From Mactromeris polynyma (taxonomy: Eukaryota; Mollusca; Bivalvia; Venerida; Mactridae): DNA of 64,000 nucleotides. A program made the translations under genes and the position numbers. The DNA lies in contig JASFXZ010000010.1 of NCBI GenBank assembly GCA_032209605.1, forward strand, positions 9,507,385-9,571,384. The letters are read 5' to 3'. The notes beneath the pieces were generated by a model. It saw only the letters and a list, made by a program, of their open reading frames with translations. It did no database searches and was not told the origin of the DNA. Below, one piece after another: positions 22,968 to 33,829 of this stretch. Positions within the stretch are counted from its first letter, which is position 1; every line of letters starts with the position of its first letter.

Positions 22968-25900
22968 ATGAATTTGAGGAAGTTAAGTAGTCCATTCCTT
23001 CCAGGATTCAAGAACTTCATCAGGCCACTGCATCAAATGCGTTGTCATCTCACTGTAAATACTTCCAGATGTTTTTGTTCAGAAATATCTTCAGATGAAA
23101 GAAATGATAAAATGAAAACGTTCAAGGAGAAATTGTTCAGTAAACATTTTCTGCCAGATGATCAAGAAGGTAGCATGAATATATTTCTGTGTACTTCTCT
23201 AGCCAAGCATTTTTTTAAACGTTTGGAGGCAGATGTAATATATCAGATTATAATTATGTTTTTAGCCAATGTGATTGTCATTATATAATATATGAGCTCA
23301 GCTTTATGATTTCCAACCTCTTCTTTAAGTGACATCATATCCAGAAAACATCACATGTGACGTCACCATGACTTTTGTACTGATAGTAAGCAATTTTTGC
23401 CCCATATGGCAATTTGAAAATGCAGTGACCATATGGAGTAAATATTTTTTCCTGCTTGTAAATAGTGACTGTATCACATGTTGCGTTTTCTTGAAATGAT
23501 GTCACTAATACAGAAGAGGTTGTAAATCCCATAGCAGCGCTCATATAATATTTTATATCTCTAATGCCAGTTGCATGAACTATTCACCATAGAGATGTTT
23601 GTTGATACATGTGTATATGCAGAGATTTTTTTGTATAATTTACTGCCAAATATAGGCTAGCTGTTTCCCCTTATCAAAAAATGTCCATTTCCCCCAAAAA
23701 ATCATAATGTTTTTCCAAAAAATTTTCTGTGTTCATTTTTCCCCCTTTGACTGAATTTCTTTTTTATTAAGTCAGGTTTTTGTGTATTCAACCTTTTATA
23801 AAAGAGTCTTTGCTCTTACATCACATCATATACATAACAAACACCAGCAACATTTATAACATTTTTCATTATATTCAATGAATAAAAAAGGCGAATCAAT
23901 ACATTGATTTTTCTCAAAATGTATCGATATATGTATCATGATGACACGATATATGGTCTTACCCCTAATTCAGAGGTGCGTTTTTTAGAGGTAGGGGAAG
24001 TAAGCGAGGAAGTTAGCCAATGTAGAAAAGGTAGCTGTCTAAAAAACACTTGAACTCTTCGCTAGCTACAAAATGGTACGTGCTGACTAGACGACACTGT
24101 TCTGCATGGACGCCATTTTGTTTAGCAAAGCTAGCCCTGTTAGATCATGCTACCTATCTAAAGACAGGGGCTCCTTTTCCTACGTTTAAGAAACGGCAGC
24201 GCTACTTTCCCTACGTAGCGCTAGGTAGAATTCTATTTTTCCTACCTCTAAAAAACGCACCTCAGACCTACTACTTTATACCAGTACTTCGCTTTTGTAA
24301 ATATAGGTTATTATATTTCCTTTCAGCACAACATTTGCAGAATAAATTTCCTGATCCAAAAAAAGTTGTTGATGACCTTTTTGCTCCATTCATGAAAGTG
24401 GATGAACAATTTGCACCAAAAATTCATGTAAAGCGAAAATTCGATAACAATATTGTAACAACAAAACTGGAATTTTGTTGGCCTGTTCTGACGAATGTTT
24501 GTGGAATCCACAAGGATGAAGAGACTTCTTTGCAGAATGCTTATCTACAAGCTTGTGAACTGCTTTTGGTAAATCAGTTTGACATGTTTGAACACACATG
24601 AAATGATTTTATATTAATTGTTAAATATGTCATTCTATAATTACTTTTTTTGTCTATTGTACCAATAGTGTTCATATGTTTGTAATTCTTGGTTTGTATT
24701 AAATTTTGTATATATTGCTGTTTTGTAAAGTTGTTACCTAGATAACAAATAGAAAAAGAAACACTCCCTATACATATGTCTTGTAGTTGTACATATGTTT
24801 TTTAAGGTTTGATACATAGGTATTACTGTCAATTTCAGCAATTAGGTTTGGTGGAATTATCAAAGACTGGAATCGAGGTGTATACCGTTGAACGTGTTAT
24901 CAAGATGCTAGAAGAGCTTGCTAGCAAGCAGAGTTATATAGGGAGAGACACAGACAATTTCCGTATTTTAAATCTACTTCAGTGTGGTCAAGATGATCAT
25001 GTAAAATGGACATCAACTATACAGGTATTTGAACAAGTTTGTTGAGCACTATTCATTTTCTCCATACTTAATACATAGAGCTATTTTTTTCGTCAAAGCT
25101 TGGTCTTAAAATAATCCATTGGCTAGACTACATTCTGAGACTGGTCTCAAAACTCAGTTCTACATCCCCAGACTTTTAGATGTGTTTCGTGTTTACTCCA
25201 TAACCCATCTCAAATACAAACATTTTTCAGGTTTTGTGGCCAGTGAGTTTCACTATAACATCATCCTCACCATGTTTGGATCTGGCGTACTATCAGTCCA
25301 GTCTAAGATCTTTGATGAAGCTTAAGGTTAGTGTTGTTACTACATCATTCATATCTGTGGTTGTTTCTGTCCAACAACAATGCTGTAAGTGATGAATTTC
25401 ACTCAAAATCGAGCTGAAGGTGATTAATACCCTCACAATATCTCTTTGTCAGACATATTTTTGACAAAGTCCAATACAGACTAAAATCAGGGATCTTGAA
25501 CTCGAACAGAATAAAAAAAAATTAGTCAAACACTGCTATCAATTATGTGGATTATTTGTTTGAAGTTTCCTGAAATTCTGTACAATTACTTTGTGTCACA
25601 AGATTTTGACAAAATCCAATATGGCTGCTACTCAGCCATCTTGATTGAAAAATGATTATGCCACACACTACTACAAATCATGTAGATTATTGTGTGATGT
25701 TTCATGAAATTTTCCTAAACCTGTAGTTCGCTCCATAAGTCTTCGAGAAAATCAAGATGGCTGCATGTTGGCCATTTTGAATGAGATATAAAAAAGAGTA
25801 GTTGGCTCCTCAATGTGATAAAAAAATTAGGTCAGGCACTACAACTCATCATGTACAGTATCTGTGTGAAGTTCCTTGAAAATGCTTGAACAACTGTAGA

Positions 25901-27294
25901 AGTATTTCTCTCACCAAGTCTGTGAGAAAACCCAACATGGCCTCCTTTCAGCCTTCATTCTCACACTTCAACTCAAAATGTAGGTTGTCTGTGTGCGTTT
26001 TTATGTAAATGCTCCAAAAACTGTAGCAGTAGTTTGCTCCATAAGTGTTTGAGAAAATCTAAGATGGCAACCAGCCCCAAAAGTTTGTTTGCTGGGTAAA
26101 AAAAGGGGACATTTTTACATTTCTCAAATAGGAATATGTAGGGCCCAAAAAACACTGTTTATTTGGATGAATCACACATGTTTAGTCAAAGATGTATTTT
26201 TTAACTTTTGTCTATTAATTGATGGATAGAAGTGACTGATGATAATTTATGATATACTACCTACTATCTATACCTTCCGAACGAATATTCGAATATTCGA
26301 CCTTCTTATTTAATAATGATACATTTGAAATAAATTTGAAGTTTAACTTTATGCTTATCTATTTTGTGTTTTAAACTAATCTCTTAAGTTTTAAAAATAA
26401 ACACGACTACTAATAATTTCAGGGCCTAAGTGTCAACCAGATTGTTTTATCTCTCTTGCTCCCAAATATACAACATGACATGTCAATCAACATGCCGAAT
26501 CAGTATTCGAATATTCGGACATGCAAAAAAATATTCGAATATCCGATTATTCGTTGACATCCCTTCTATAAAATAATAATGTCCTTACATCTTGAAATCT
26601 TCATGTTTATTATTTACATGTATTTTAAATTTGATGTTTTCAGACTTTAGGATTACTTGACGGACATAACAATCTGAAAAAGGCAGTTCTTCTAGGATTG
26701 GTGAAATATGACAATCTCGTGCATTGTTTGAAACATCGAGACTTGAGTAATCCAGATTATGAAATTTACGTAGATGCATCCAAAGTTGGAATGGGTGCAT
26801 ACTTATTAAGCAAGGACAATGAGAAAATAAGATGGTTATCAGACAGTTGGAGACGAGACATGGTAAAATTCTCACCTGAAAATGATGTACAGCTAGCCGA
26901 GTTTTATGCCCTAGTAACAGCAATATACACTTGGAAACATAAATTCATTGGAAAGAAAGTTTTGTGCTATTCAGACAACATTTGTGTGGTGAACGTTATT
27001 AATCATGGGTACTACAGCCCTAAAATATCACGCAGTCCAAAATCATTCTATAATATCTTCATACTTTTAGTTGAGGTCTGTTACCGCAATGACATCACAA
27101 TAGTAGCAGATCATGTAGCTAGGATGAATAATGTACCTGCTGATTTATTATCAAGGTGTAACGTCGACGGATTCAAGAAGATGGTACCTACCGCTTTTGA
27201 AACTCCTAAAAAGTCGAAGAAACTGTGGTTTTGTAATTTCAATGAAGATAAACCTAATAACAGTGATGTTAAGACGCCAAAATCGAAAATATGA
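22968..27294 (+). CDS. dsRBD-like plus DIRS-type RNase H fusion protein, probably mitochondrial
   Basis: Four exons, 22968-23169, 24327-24568, 24839-25024 and 26644-27294 (TGA), join in frame through GT-AG introns to give 426 aa. Residues 1-40 are rich in Arg, Lys and Ser with almost no acids, like a mitochondrial presequence. Residues 75-175 (FPDPKK.., LEFCWPV at 115-121, AYLQACELLLQLGLVE) follow the layout of the dsRNA-binding modules of DHX30. Exon 4 alone encodes a full RNase H fold: YVDASKVGMGAYL (D254), QLAEFYALV (E296), CYSDNICVV (D321) and NNVPADLLSR (D377), so all four metal-binding acids are present. This order and the sequence after the last motif (VDGFKKMVP) are typical of DIRS-like tyrosine-recombinase retrotransposons. 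No reverse transcriptase or recombinase remains. I infer a domesticated element; function is unknown. ATTAAA at 27349 and 27409 are candidate poly(A) signals. Confidence 0.8.
23973..24263. mobile_element. Foldback element with GAGGTGCGTTTTTTAGAGG ends
   Basis: A 291-bp element whose left end GAGGTGCGTTTTTTAGAGGT is repeated as the reverse complement at the right (ACCTCTAAAAAACGCACCTC). It is in intron 1 of the RNase H gene, 63 bp before exon 2, and merges with that exon's frame to give a misleading long open frame (24050-24601). Confidence 0.85.
25430..26090. repeat. Degenerate ~150-bp tandem repeat in intron 3
   Basis: Repeated blocks such as GAGAAAATCAAGATGGCTGC, TGTAGTTCGCTCCATAAGT and GTTTCATGAAATT recur about every 150-170 bp. 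They lie within the intron before the RNase H exon and have no coding potential. Confidence 0.65.
26278..26568. mobile_element. hAT-like remnant with ATTCGAATATTCG palindromes
   Basis: CGAATATTCGAATATTCGACC at the left; AATATTCGAATATCCG..TTCGTTGACATCCCT at the right. An AGGGATGTCAACGAATA-type end (read from the right) is common in hAT elements. Ends about 75 bp before the RNase H exon. Confidence 0.5.
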
Positions 27295-27639
27295 TTATTT
27301 TTTAATTTAATTTTTTCTATTGACACTTCAATGTTAATATACTGATACATTAAAAATGTGAAATTTCGTATGGAGATTGTTATATTTTTTTTTGCCAATT
27401 GTCTCACAATTAAATTGTACTACCATTTTGTGTCATTTCTAGTATATACAACTATAACTACAAATAGTTTATTTGCATTTAAAACATATTAACATGTTTT
27501 ATAGCAATTATACAAAATATTTGTGACAAAAGGCATAGATTTTCTGAAGAGCACATGATGTTACAATGCATGTATACATACATGTACATATTATATCAAA
27601 ATATGAGGATAAAATTATTCAATTTCTAATAATATTGGC

Positions 27640-28250
27640 GTATAATTTTTGGTGTTGCTGTCATAAGATTAGACAATTTCTGTTTCGTGGGCCATGTGTA
27701 GTAGTAATTTTTTTATATATTTTTATTTTAAATCGGAGAATTTTGAGCAAATTAATAAAAAAAGGTTATTCGTTTTCTATCATTTCTGTATTACAGTTTT
27801 TACAAATTCTGTCGTTTCTATGTAGATTTAAATATCGGCCATGTTCTACATCTAAGTCATGAGAAGATGTTCGAAATCTTGTGAGAGCAATTCTAAATTT
27901 AGATCCTTTGATTACGTTAAGATATCTTTCTAAATTAAATGAGTGTTTGAATAAACTGTATGTTTCTAAGCGAGTTGGGTTATTAAAGGAAGAAGACCAG
28001 CTTTGATGAAAAATGTCTTATATTTGTTGTTCAACAGGTTTGTATTTAATAAACATGTTAAATTGGTTGTTCCACATATTTGATAATCGTATTTGTTCTA
28101 AAATGTTCTTTATATTATATGCCCAATTACTCCCATTGCATGATAGGCCAGTATCAGCATCATTCTTAAGCATTATGTAAGTTTTAAAAAGTCTATAAAC
28201 AGATGATTCAGAGTACTTTTCAGGGAAAGATTGTACAAAACACATAGCAT
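27640..28250 (-). pseudogene. Decayed LINE reverse transcriptase, C-terminal fragment
   Basis: Minus-strand reading gives FPEKYSESSVYRLFKTYIML, NGSNWAYNIKNILEQI, WNNQFN, then PTRLETYSLFKHSFNLERYL, KFRIALTRFRTSSHDLDVE and NDRICKNCNTEMIENE. This is the layout of the region after the RT domain in molluscan non-LTR retrotransposons, including the closing CxxC segment. A frameshift or stop follows ENE, another stop lies before the first listed segment, and the first part and second part are in different frames. It is dead and lacks the endonuclease and RT core. Confidence 0.75.
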
Positions 28251-29490
28251 TGCATTACTCGCATACAGACAGTTTGGTATAAACACAGACACTGTACTGA
28301 CCATGTGCCATGTAAACAAAGCACTAATACTGTAACCATTCTGTTGTGTCTGTACAGCTTTATACTGTTAACAGGGTTGGAGATTATGAAACTTGGGATC
28401 AGTTTCTGACCTGAAAACTAGTTGTTAACCTCAACTAATTTATATCAAATATATACAGTAAAACCTCACGTTAAGTCCACCTCAATAATAAGACCACCTC
28501 GAAATAAAGAACACAATTTTCAACACCATTTTCACTGTTTTGCTATATAATCAACCTCAATACTAAGACTACCTCAATAAGAAGACCAGTTTCCAAATGT
28601 TACCTTAAATAACTTGAGAAATGTTAAATGCAAAAATGAGATTTGAGGTTGGAGATTAATCTCAAGTTTCTAATCTCGGACACAGTACAGGCCAAAGTGT
28701 TGGGTTAAAAGAGTCACAACATTTTCTAGTGCCCTCCCTGATAAAGTGTTGGTTCAAAAGTTTTCATAACATTATCTAGGGCCCTCCCAGACAAAAGGGT
28801 TGGGTCAAAAATTTCACAATATTACTCTAGAGGGTAGCTCAAATAGTTTATATGTTGGTGCTGGGGTGGGGACAATATAAAAATATTAATTTTCTAAAGC
28901 ATTTTAAAGGTAAATAGTGTTGACTTCTTTTGAAATATGCCATGTTGTAAATATGAGAAAATCAGTGGGAAATGCCTACATATCGTACTATATAACGCAG
29001 CATTGCCACTTTCCTGACATGTTTCCCAAACCCACAAGTACATGAGTCTGATACAGGTATTTTCTATCCTGAGCTACTAGTATGTGCAGTGAGTAAGTGC
29101 TAGCAAGTAGAGGAAATACCGGTATTGGGTTTGTGCTTAGCAGTTCCCTGGAAACTTCAGATAAGTTTAGAATATGTCTGTATCAAGGCATTAACATGTC
29201 GTATTTCACAAATTTATTTTAATTTTTTTTTTTGAGGGGGAGATTTTTTTTTTTCCTCGTACTTAAGTATGTGTGGGTTAAGGTCGTGGGTTTTTCTAAA
29301 AATGATTAGTTTGAATATTTTGTTAAAAAATAGGACTAACTACCGTTAAGTGATGTCAAATATACCTAAATTAGGTCTTTGGTAATTACGTAAATGAGAT
29401 TCTATACACACGGCAATATTATTCATGGGAGCGCCACACATGTTTTGTAACAGCTGAATAGTTAACATGACGTGTACACAAAGTAATGGA
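28205..29490. repeat. Left copy of a ~1.3-kb diverged direct duplication
   Basis: Aligns in order with 39635-41130: CACATAGCATTGCATTACTC, CAGACAGTTTGGTATAAACAC, AACAAAGCACTAATACTGTA, AAATGTTAAATGCAAAAATGA, TTGTAAATAT..GAAAATCAGT, ATTTTCTATCCT, and AATGAGATTCTA..CACGGCAAT. It carries a family A MITE (28456-28596) missing from the other copy. It could be a segmental duplication or two copies of a large low-copy repeat. Confidence 0.8.
28456..28596. mobile_element. MITE family A, right-truncated copy
   Basis: CAGTAAAACCTCACGTTAAG at the left; breaks off after GAAGACCAGTTTCC, about 45 bp short of the usual right end. The matching place in the second duplicate (near 39855) has no MITE. Confidence 0.8.
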
Positions 29491-29966
29491 GATGTTTTGT
29501 TATCAAAGTCTATTCCTGAACAAATGTGGACACGTATTGAAAGTCTTAATCCCTTAGGTGTATTTTAAATTCATGTTAATGAAAATGGCATAAATCACCG
29601 CCCACCCGGAAATGAGGATCGAGCTCATTAATAATTTAGTAGTACAAAAATGTACAATACAATACAGCACTTACCATAATGCTGTCTCCAGCAAAAAGAT
29701 ATAATTTATTGCCTTTAAAATCAGTATAATATTTACGTAAAGATACAGAATATAGTCAGTCTCATGAGATTGATATTTGGATATTGTAATAAATGTAATT
29801 TTAATTGTTTTACTTTCAATTCGAAATTTGATTGGTTAAAATTGTTGTCAAGCAACAAGAGACGCAAGTTTTATTGTCGCCTGCCAAGCACAGACATAAT
29901 TGTCATTGGTATGTTGCCACCATTAGCGTTAACATACTTGGTTTTGGGAAGAAAATTGATGCAAAC
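29491..29966. promoter_or_regulatory. 5' flank of the lectin gene
   Basis: Between the left duplicate and the lectin start codon. AT-rich, no repeat match seen. It must contain the promoter and 5' UTR unless further upstream exons exist; no convincing TATA box was identified. Confidence 0.35.
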
Positions 29967-32900
29967 ATGAACATGTATCAAGTAATAATCTTTCTATTAA
30001 CCCTGTTCATTGCAGAAATATGTTTAGAACGTGTACAATTCGCGCAATTACTATTGATGGAAGATGTGCATTTCGTTGAAAACATTGGTGTGTACGATTG
30101 CACCACACTAGCGACTTGTCTCATGCTCTGCCTAAGTTTCAACAATTGTGTCTATGCTGGATTTGATGAGACTGCTTATCAATGTTTCTTACATGCTCGG
30201 AATGCTAGTACTGTTGAAGGAATGGGTCGGACATATCATGTTAGAATCACAGGTATGTAATTAATCTATAAAATTTATATATTTTAATCAATGGTGAAAC
30301 AAGTTTATAGCTTTTATCAATCACTCTGGATGACTCCTTCCTGAGTAAATACTAACCAGTTTTAGTTTAAATTTATCTAGTTTAATACAGTGATTTTGAA
30401 ACATCTACTTATAACTTGCCTTCTAGTTCATTCTTATATAAAGCTTGAAATAAATGGAAAATTCATACTTTTGGTTTAAGATTGAAAGTTGTTTCACCAT
30501 GTGATTAAATTTTTACTTGTAGCTATGTCACTCACTCGCCAAAATATTGCGTCCGCTGCTCACTCGGTGAAATAATTGTCGATCTCACACCGAAACATAC
30601 AAACATCCTCTATTTACTAGGCATATAAGTCTGATATTACTGACCACTGTTATATATAATAATATTATATATATAATAAAGTATAATATAAATAATAATA
30701 ATTCACTGCTGACTATTTTTTTCGCTGCAGTCGTACTTAACATGGTATTGCTATTTGCATATCTACGTTGTGAAAACCAATCAAATCTTACGTTTACCAC
30801 CAAAGCAATTTCTTTTCAACCGAACAACGTTGGTAACATTGATGGGGATTGGTTAACCTTTCGATAAAGGGTATGTTACCTTACCGAAATCCACTGAATT
30901 TCGGTGAATTTACCGAAATCCATTTTGGATCTGGAGTGACCAACAGTCTTAACATCTCGGCATTTTTTTATGTTGCACAATAAAGCTTCAAACAGATATT
31001 TCTCGTAACAAACTTTATTGCATTAAATGAATCTACGGAACACTTCTTATACATAAAACTCTCACGGATAGGCGCCGGTAAAATTTTAAAAAATGCAGTT
31101 AGATCAGTGTGCTGTTCAGCACTCAATACAGGCAAGTAAACAATGACACAAACATTATGGATCCATGCAAGACCAAAGAAGTCTGTAACAATTTCTACTT
31201 TCACTTGTATACTGTAATATATATACATTACAGTATACAAGTGAAAGTGAAAGTGGAAATTGTTACAGACCCCTTTGTGCAAGACACCAACATAAAGGAT
31301 GGATGAAAAATGTAAAAAACGTACACTACAAGAGTAACATATTGCAGTGATTTCTAATACCTATCTGGTAGTAAACATAGGTATTTCCTCAAATTGGGAT
31401 AACTTAATACCTTTCTCTCTTTGTATTACATTGTTTGTCCAATCATCACCAAATTTAGACAGAATGTGTATATGGGCATAATATCCTAGACAAGTTTGAT
31501 AACCAGCCATATCGCTCGAGTCACTCAGTAGTTATCGCCCTTTTAATTATTGAAATTATCTAAAATTTGTCTTATATAATCCCTTTTACACCGATTTTTT
31601 TCACAGTGACCTAACCATGGAATGGGCTTATTTTGTGACAGTCAGCCATATGTAGATGCTAAAATTTTAATGACATGAAATCAAACTGATTAGCTAGATA
31701 GTCAAAATTTCCTTCTACGCGAAAGGCTGTACGTGGTGTACACATTTGATTGGTCTTAGCGCTGGAAAATACCCATCTACATTGGTATTATAAACTCAGT
31801 TGTCACGTGATCGTGCCGACCAATGAATTTAGTATAAGGAACGAACGGTCGTTCACTGCGACTAGATCATTGGTTATAGCAGTAAGGTTAAAAAGGTCAA
31901 ATATCAAAATATACTGGGTAATAAAGCAGCGTGTGAATGTAACGGTAGTGGAATCAAAGCGCTGTGTGGGAGTGTACTACGCAGTGATCTCGGGGTTTCT
32001 GTAGTATAGCGTAATTGAATGACCGGCAGTCGTAACATTATGCATTTTTTTTGTTGAACAACAAATTTTAAAATATCAGATTGCAACAAATTTGCAAACT
32101 TCAAGTTGCGCCGACCGTCTTTTTTAAAGATATTTCTTGTTTAATTTTACTTTTGTATCTATCTTTGTACAGGCTCCAGCAACACTAGTCTAATGACAGG
32201 GGCGACTGCGTGGCAAACATCAACATATTACAGATCAACAGCTGATAAAGGGATCGATGGAAACTTTAATCAAAACTATTTCATGCGATCATGTATTCAT
32301 ACGGACGATAGTTACTCATACTGGGCGATGGAGTTTGGCATTGCAGGTGTTGTTGCATCAGTAGATCTATACCTACGAGCAGACTATCGTATGAAATCAT
32401 TCTCTACAATTTTTCTTTGTTGTACATGTCATGTCTTTGAATTGAAATCAATGATGATGTTGAGCAGGTTGCCACATAGAAAGAGCACAGCAGCCCCAAA
32501 AGCACATACATGTAATCAACCACGCAAGCAAAAGGGACATATCACAAAACATAAAGATAGATGAAGATTGAAGTACTGCCTTGGAACAATCTGTGGCGAA
32601 TTGTCCCAGGGGGTTAAATCTGGTGGCGAATTGTCCCAGGGGGTTAAATCTGGTGGCGAATTGTCCCAGGGGGTTAAATCTGGTGGCGAATTGTCCCAGG
32701 GGGTTAAATCTGGTGGCGAATTGTCCCAGGGGGTTAAATCTGGTGGCGAATTGTCCCAGGGGGTTAAATCTGGTGGCGAATTGTCCCAGGGGGTTAAATC
32801 TGGTGGCGAATTGTCCCAGGGGGTTAAATCAGGTGGCGAATTGTCCCAGGGGGTTAAATTTGGTCTAATGGTGCACCCAACCTTACACTAACAATTAAAT

Positions 32901-33829
32901 TGCACTTTCAAAGCGAGGTAATATGTATAAGGACATTTGTAGTTATATAAACAAAAGCTTTTTAAATGACAATGTAAGTAAGCAATTGTATACTTGCATG
33001 TATATAGTATCATGATTCCATGTGCTTTAGGTGTGGCCATGCAGTCGGATTATCGAACTAGCTAGCGGCTCATAAACCTGCTATATCAGAACAGTCCCCT
33101 ATCGGACATCGAACCTTCGACCTCCCAGTCCCAATGCAGATGCCTCAGTCATTCGGCCACGTATATGGCAGTTTCGGCTATGTTTAGTTATGGTTTAAAT
33201 ACTCTAATAATTGAAACAATGTAGACGTTGCAGTCTTTTAACTTCCTAGCCTGGATTACCTGCCCTTGTCATTACATTATGCAGAGTATGCTGGGTACCA
33301 GACTATTAACTTTGTTGATCTCGTGCCTATGCTGGGCCAACGTTGGCATGGTAAATAGCAAAATGTCGAATCAATTTATTTGATCATTCGAACATACACA
33401 ACAAGCAAAAAAGCCTTTACATATGTATAGGATTAACCACATCGGGCCTACATCTTTTTCCTACCGATATTTTAAATGTTGTCAGGCCATATATATAGAA
33501 TGTTGGCAAGGTTGATATCTTTTACAACATCTAGATCAGCATATATTGACTGGATTGCAACGCGCATTGTACAAATAATGCACATTTGTATTGCTTTTTT
33601 TTCAGCTAACCAAAACACCAATTTTACTGTTTTGATTTCAAAAACCCGAGAAGATGTCGTCAACAATATTGGAATGGAATGTGGTCACTACTACGGACCT
33701 GTGATTATCACTCCACCTCACACACTTAGTTTTAAATGTCCACGTCCCATATACGGGAAGTTTTTGAAGGTCAGGCGTGAATCTACTGCATCACTACAAT
33801 TATGCGAGGTTGTTGTCCATTCTTTCTGA
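29967..33829 (+). CDS. Secreted PAN/apple-like plus fucolectin-type lectin
   Basis: Three exons, 29967-30252, 32173-32388 and 33606-33829 (TGA), spliced GT-AG in phases 1 and 1, give 241 aa. The ATG at 29967 starts a signal peptide (MNMYQVIIFLLTLFIAEIC). Residues about 30-93 look like a PAN/apple module, with Cys at 45, 51, 55, 61 and 73 and the core NNCVYAGFDE. Exons 2 and 3 form an F5/8C-like lectin of the fucolectin/tachylectin-4/pentraxin-1 type: AWQTSTYYRSTADKGIDGN, SCIHTDD at 135-141, YWAMEF, then FTVLISK, GMECGHYYGP, SFKCPRPIYGKFLKVRR and LQLCEVVVHSF at the end. Such proteins bind fucosylated glycans and are often expanded immune lectins in molluscs (family knowledge). Sugar specificity cannot be read here. 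The exon model is good; the name of the N-terminal domain is less sure. Confidence 0.82.
30310..30370 (-). mobile_element. SINE tail fragment
   Basis: ATCAATCACTCTGGATGACTC and ACTAACCAG match the tail of the SINEs at 2159 and 43250. In intron 1 of the lectin gene. Confidence 0.5.
30735..30965. repeat. Dispersed repeat D, inverted copy
   Basis: Reverse-complement match to 36985-37215: AACATGGTATTGCTATTTGC, GGTTAACCTTTCGATAAAGG, CCACTGAATTTCGGTGAATT and GGATCTGGAGTGACCA in order. In intron 1 of the lectin gene. Confidence 0.75.
31181..31270. repeat. Long near-perfect hairpin in lectin intron 1
   Basis: GTCTGTAACAATTTCTACTT..CACTTGTATACTGTAAT (from 31181) is mirrored by ATTACAGTATACAAGTG..GAAATTGTTACAGAC (to 31270), with a TATATATA-type loop. 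The right arm has one extra GAAAGT unit. Weaker pairing continues outside both ends. Confidence 0.9.
32591..32861. repeat. Tandem array, 30-bp unit, 9 nearly identical copies
   Basis: Unit GGCGAATTGTCCCAGGGGGT plus TAAATCTGGT, 9 times, with changes only in the last two copies (AAATCAGG, AAATTTGG). Located in intron 2 of the lectin gene. Because 30 is a multiple of 3, it gives open repeated frames, which I do not regard as genes. Confidence 0.97.
33022..33165 (-). mobile_element. tRNA-derived SINE, minus strand
   Basis: On the minus strand: GGCCGAATGACTGAGGCATC (A-box region), GGTCGAAGGTTCGATGTCC (B-box region), then a body ending GTTCGATAATCCGACTGCA. Related to 6465-6625. In intron 2 of the lectin gene. 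Confidence 0.7.

Noticed and set aside
24050..24601. A 183-aa open frame overlapping the RNase H gene
   Set aside because: Its first half is a foldback transposon (23973-24263); only 24327-24568 is a real exon, joined to 22968-23169 by splicing.
32568..32891. Open frames encoding repeated GELSQGVKSG or VANCPRGLNL
   Set aside because: They are by-products of a 30-bp intronic minisatellite; no splice sites, domains or start context support a protein.
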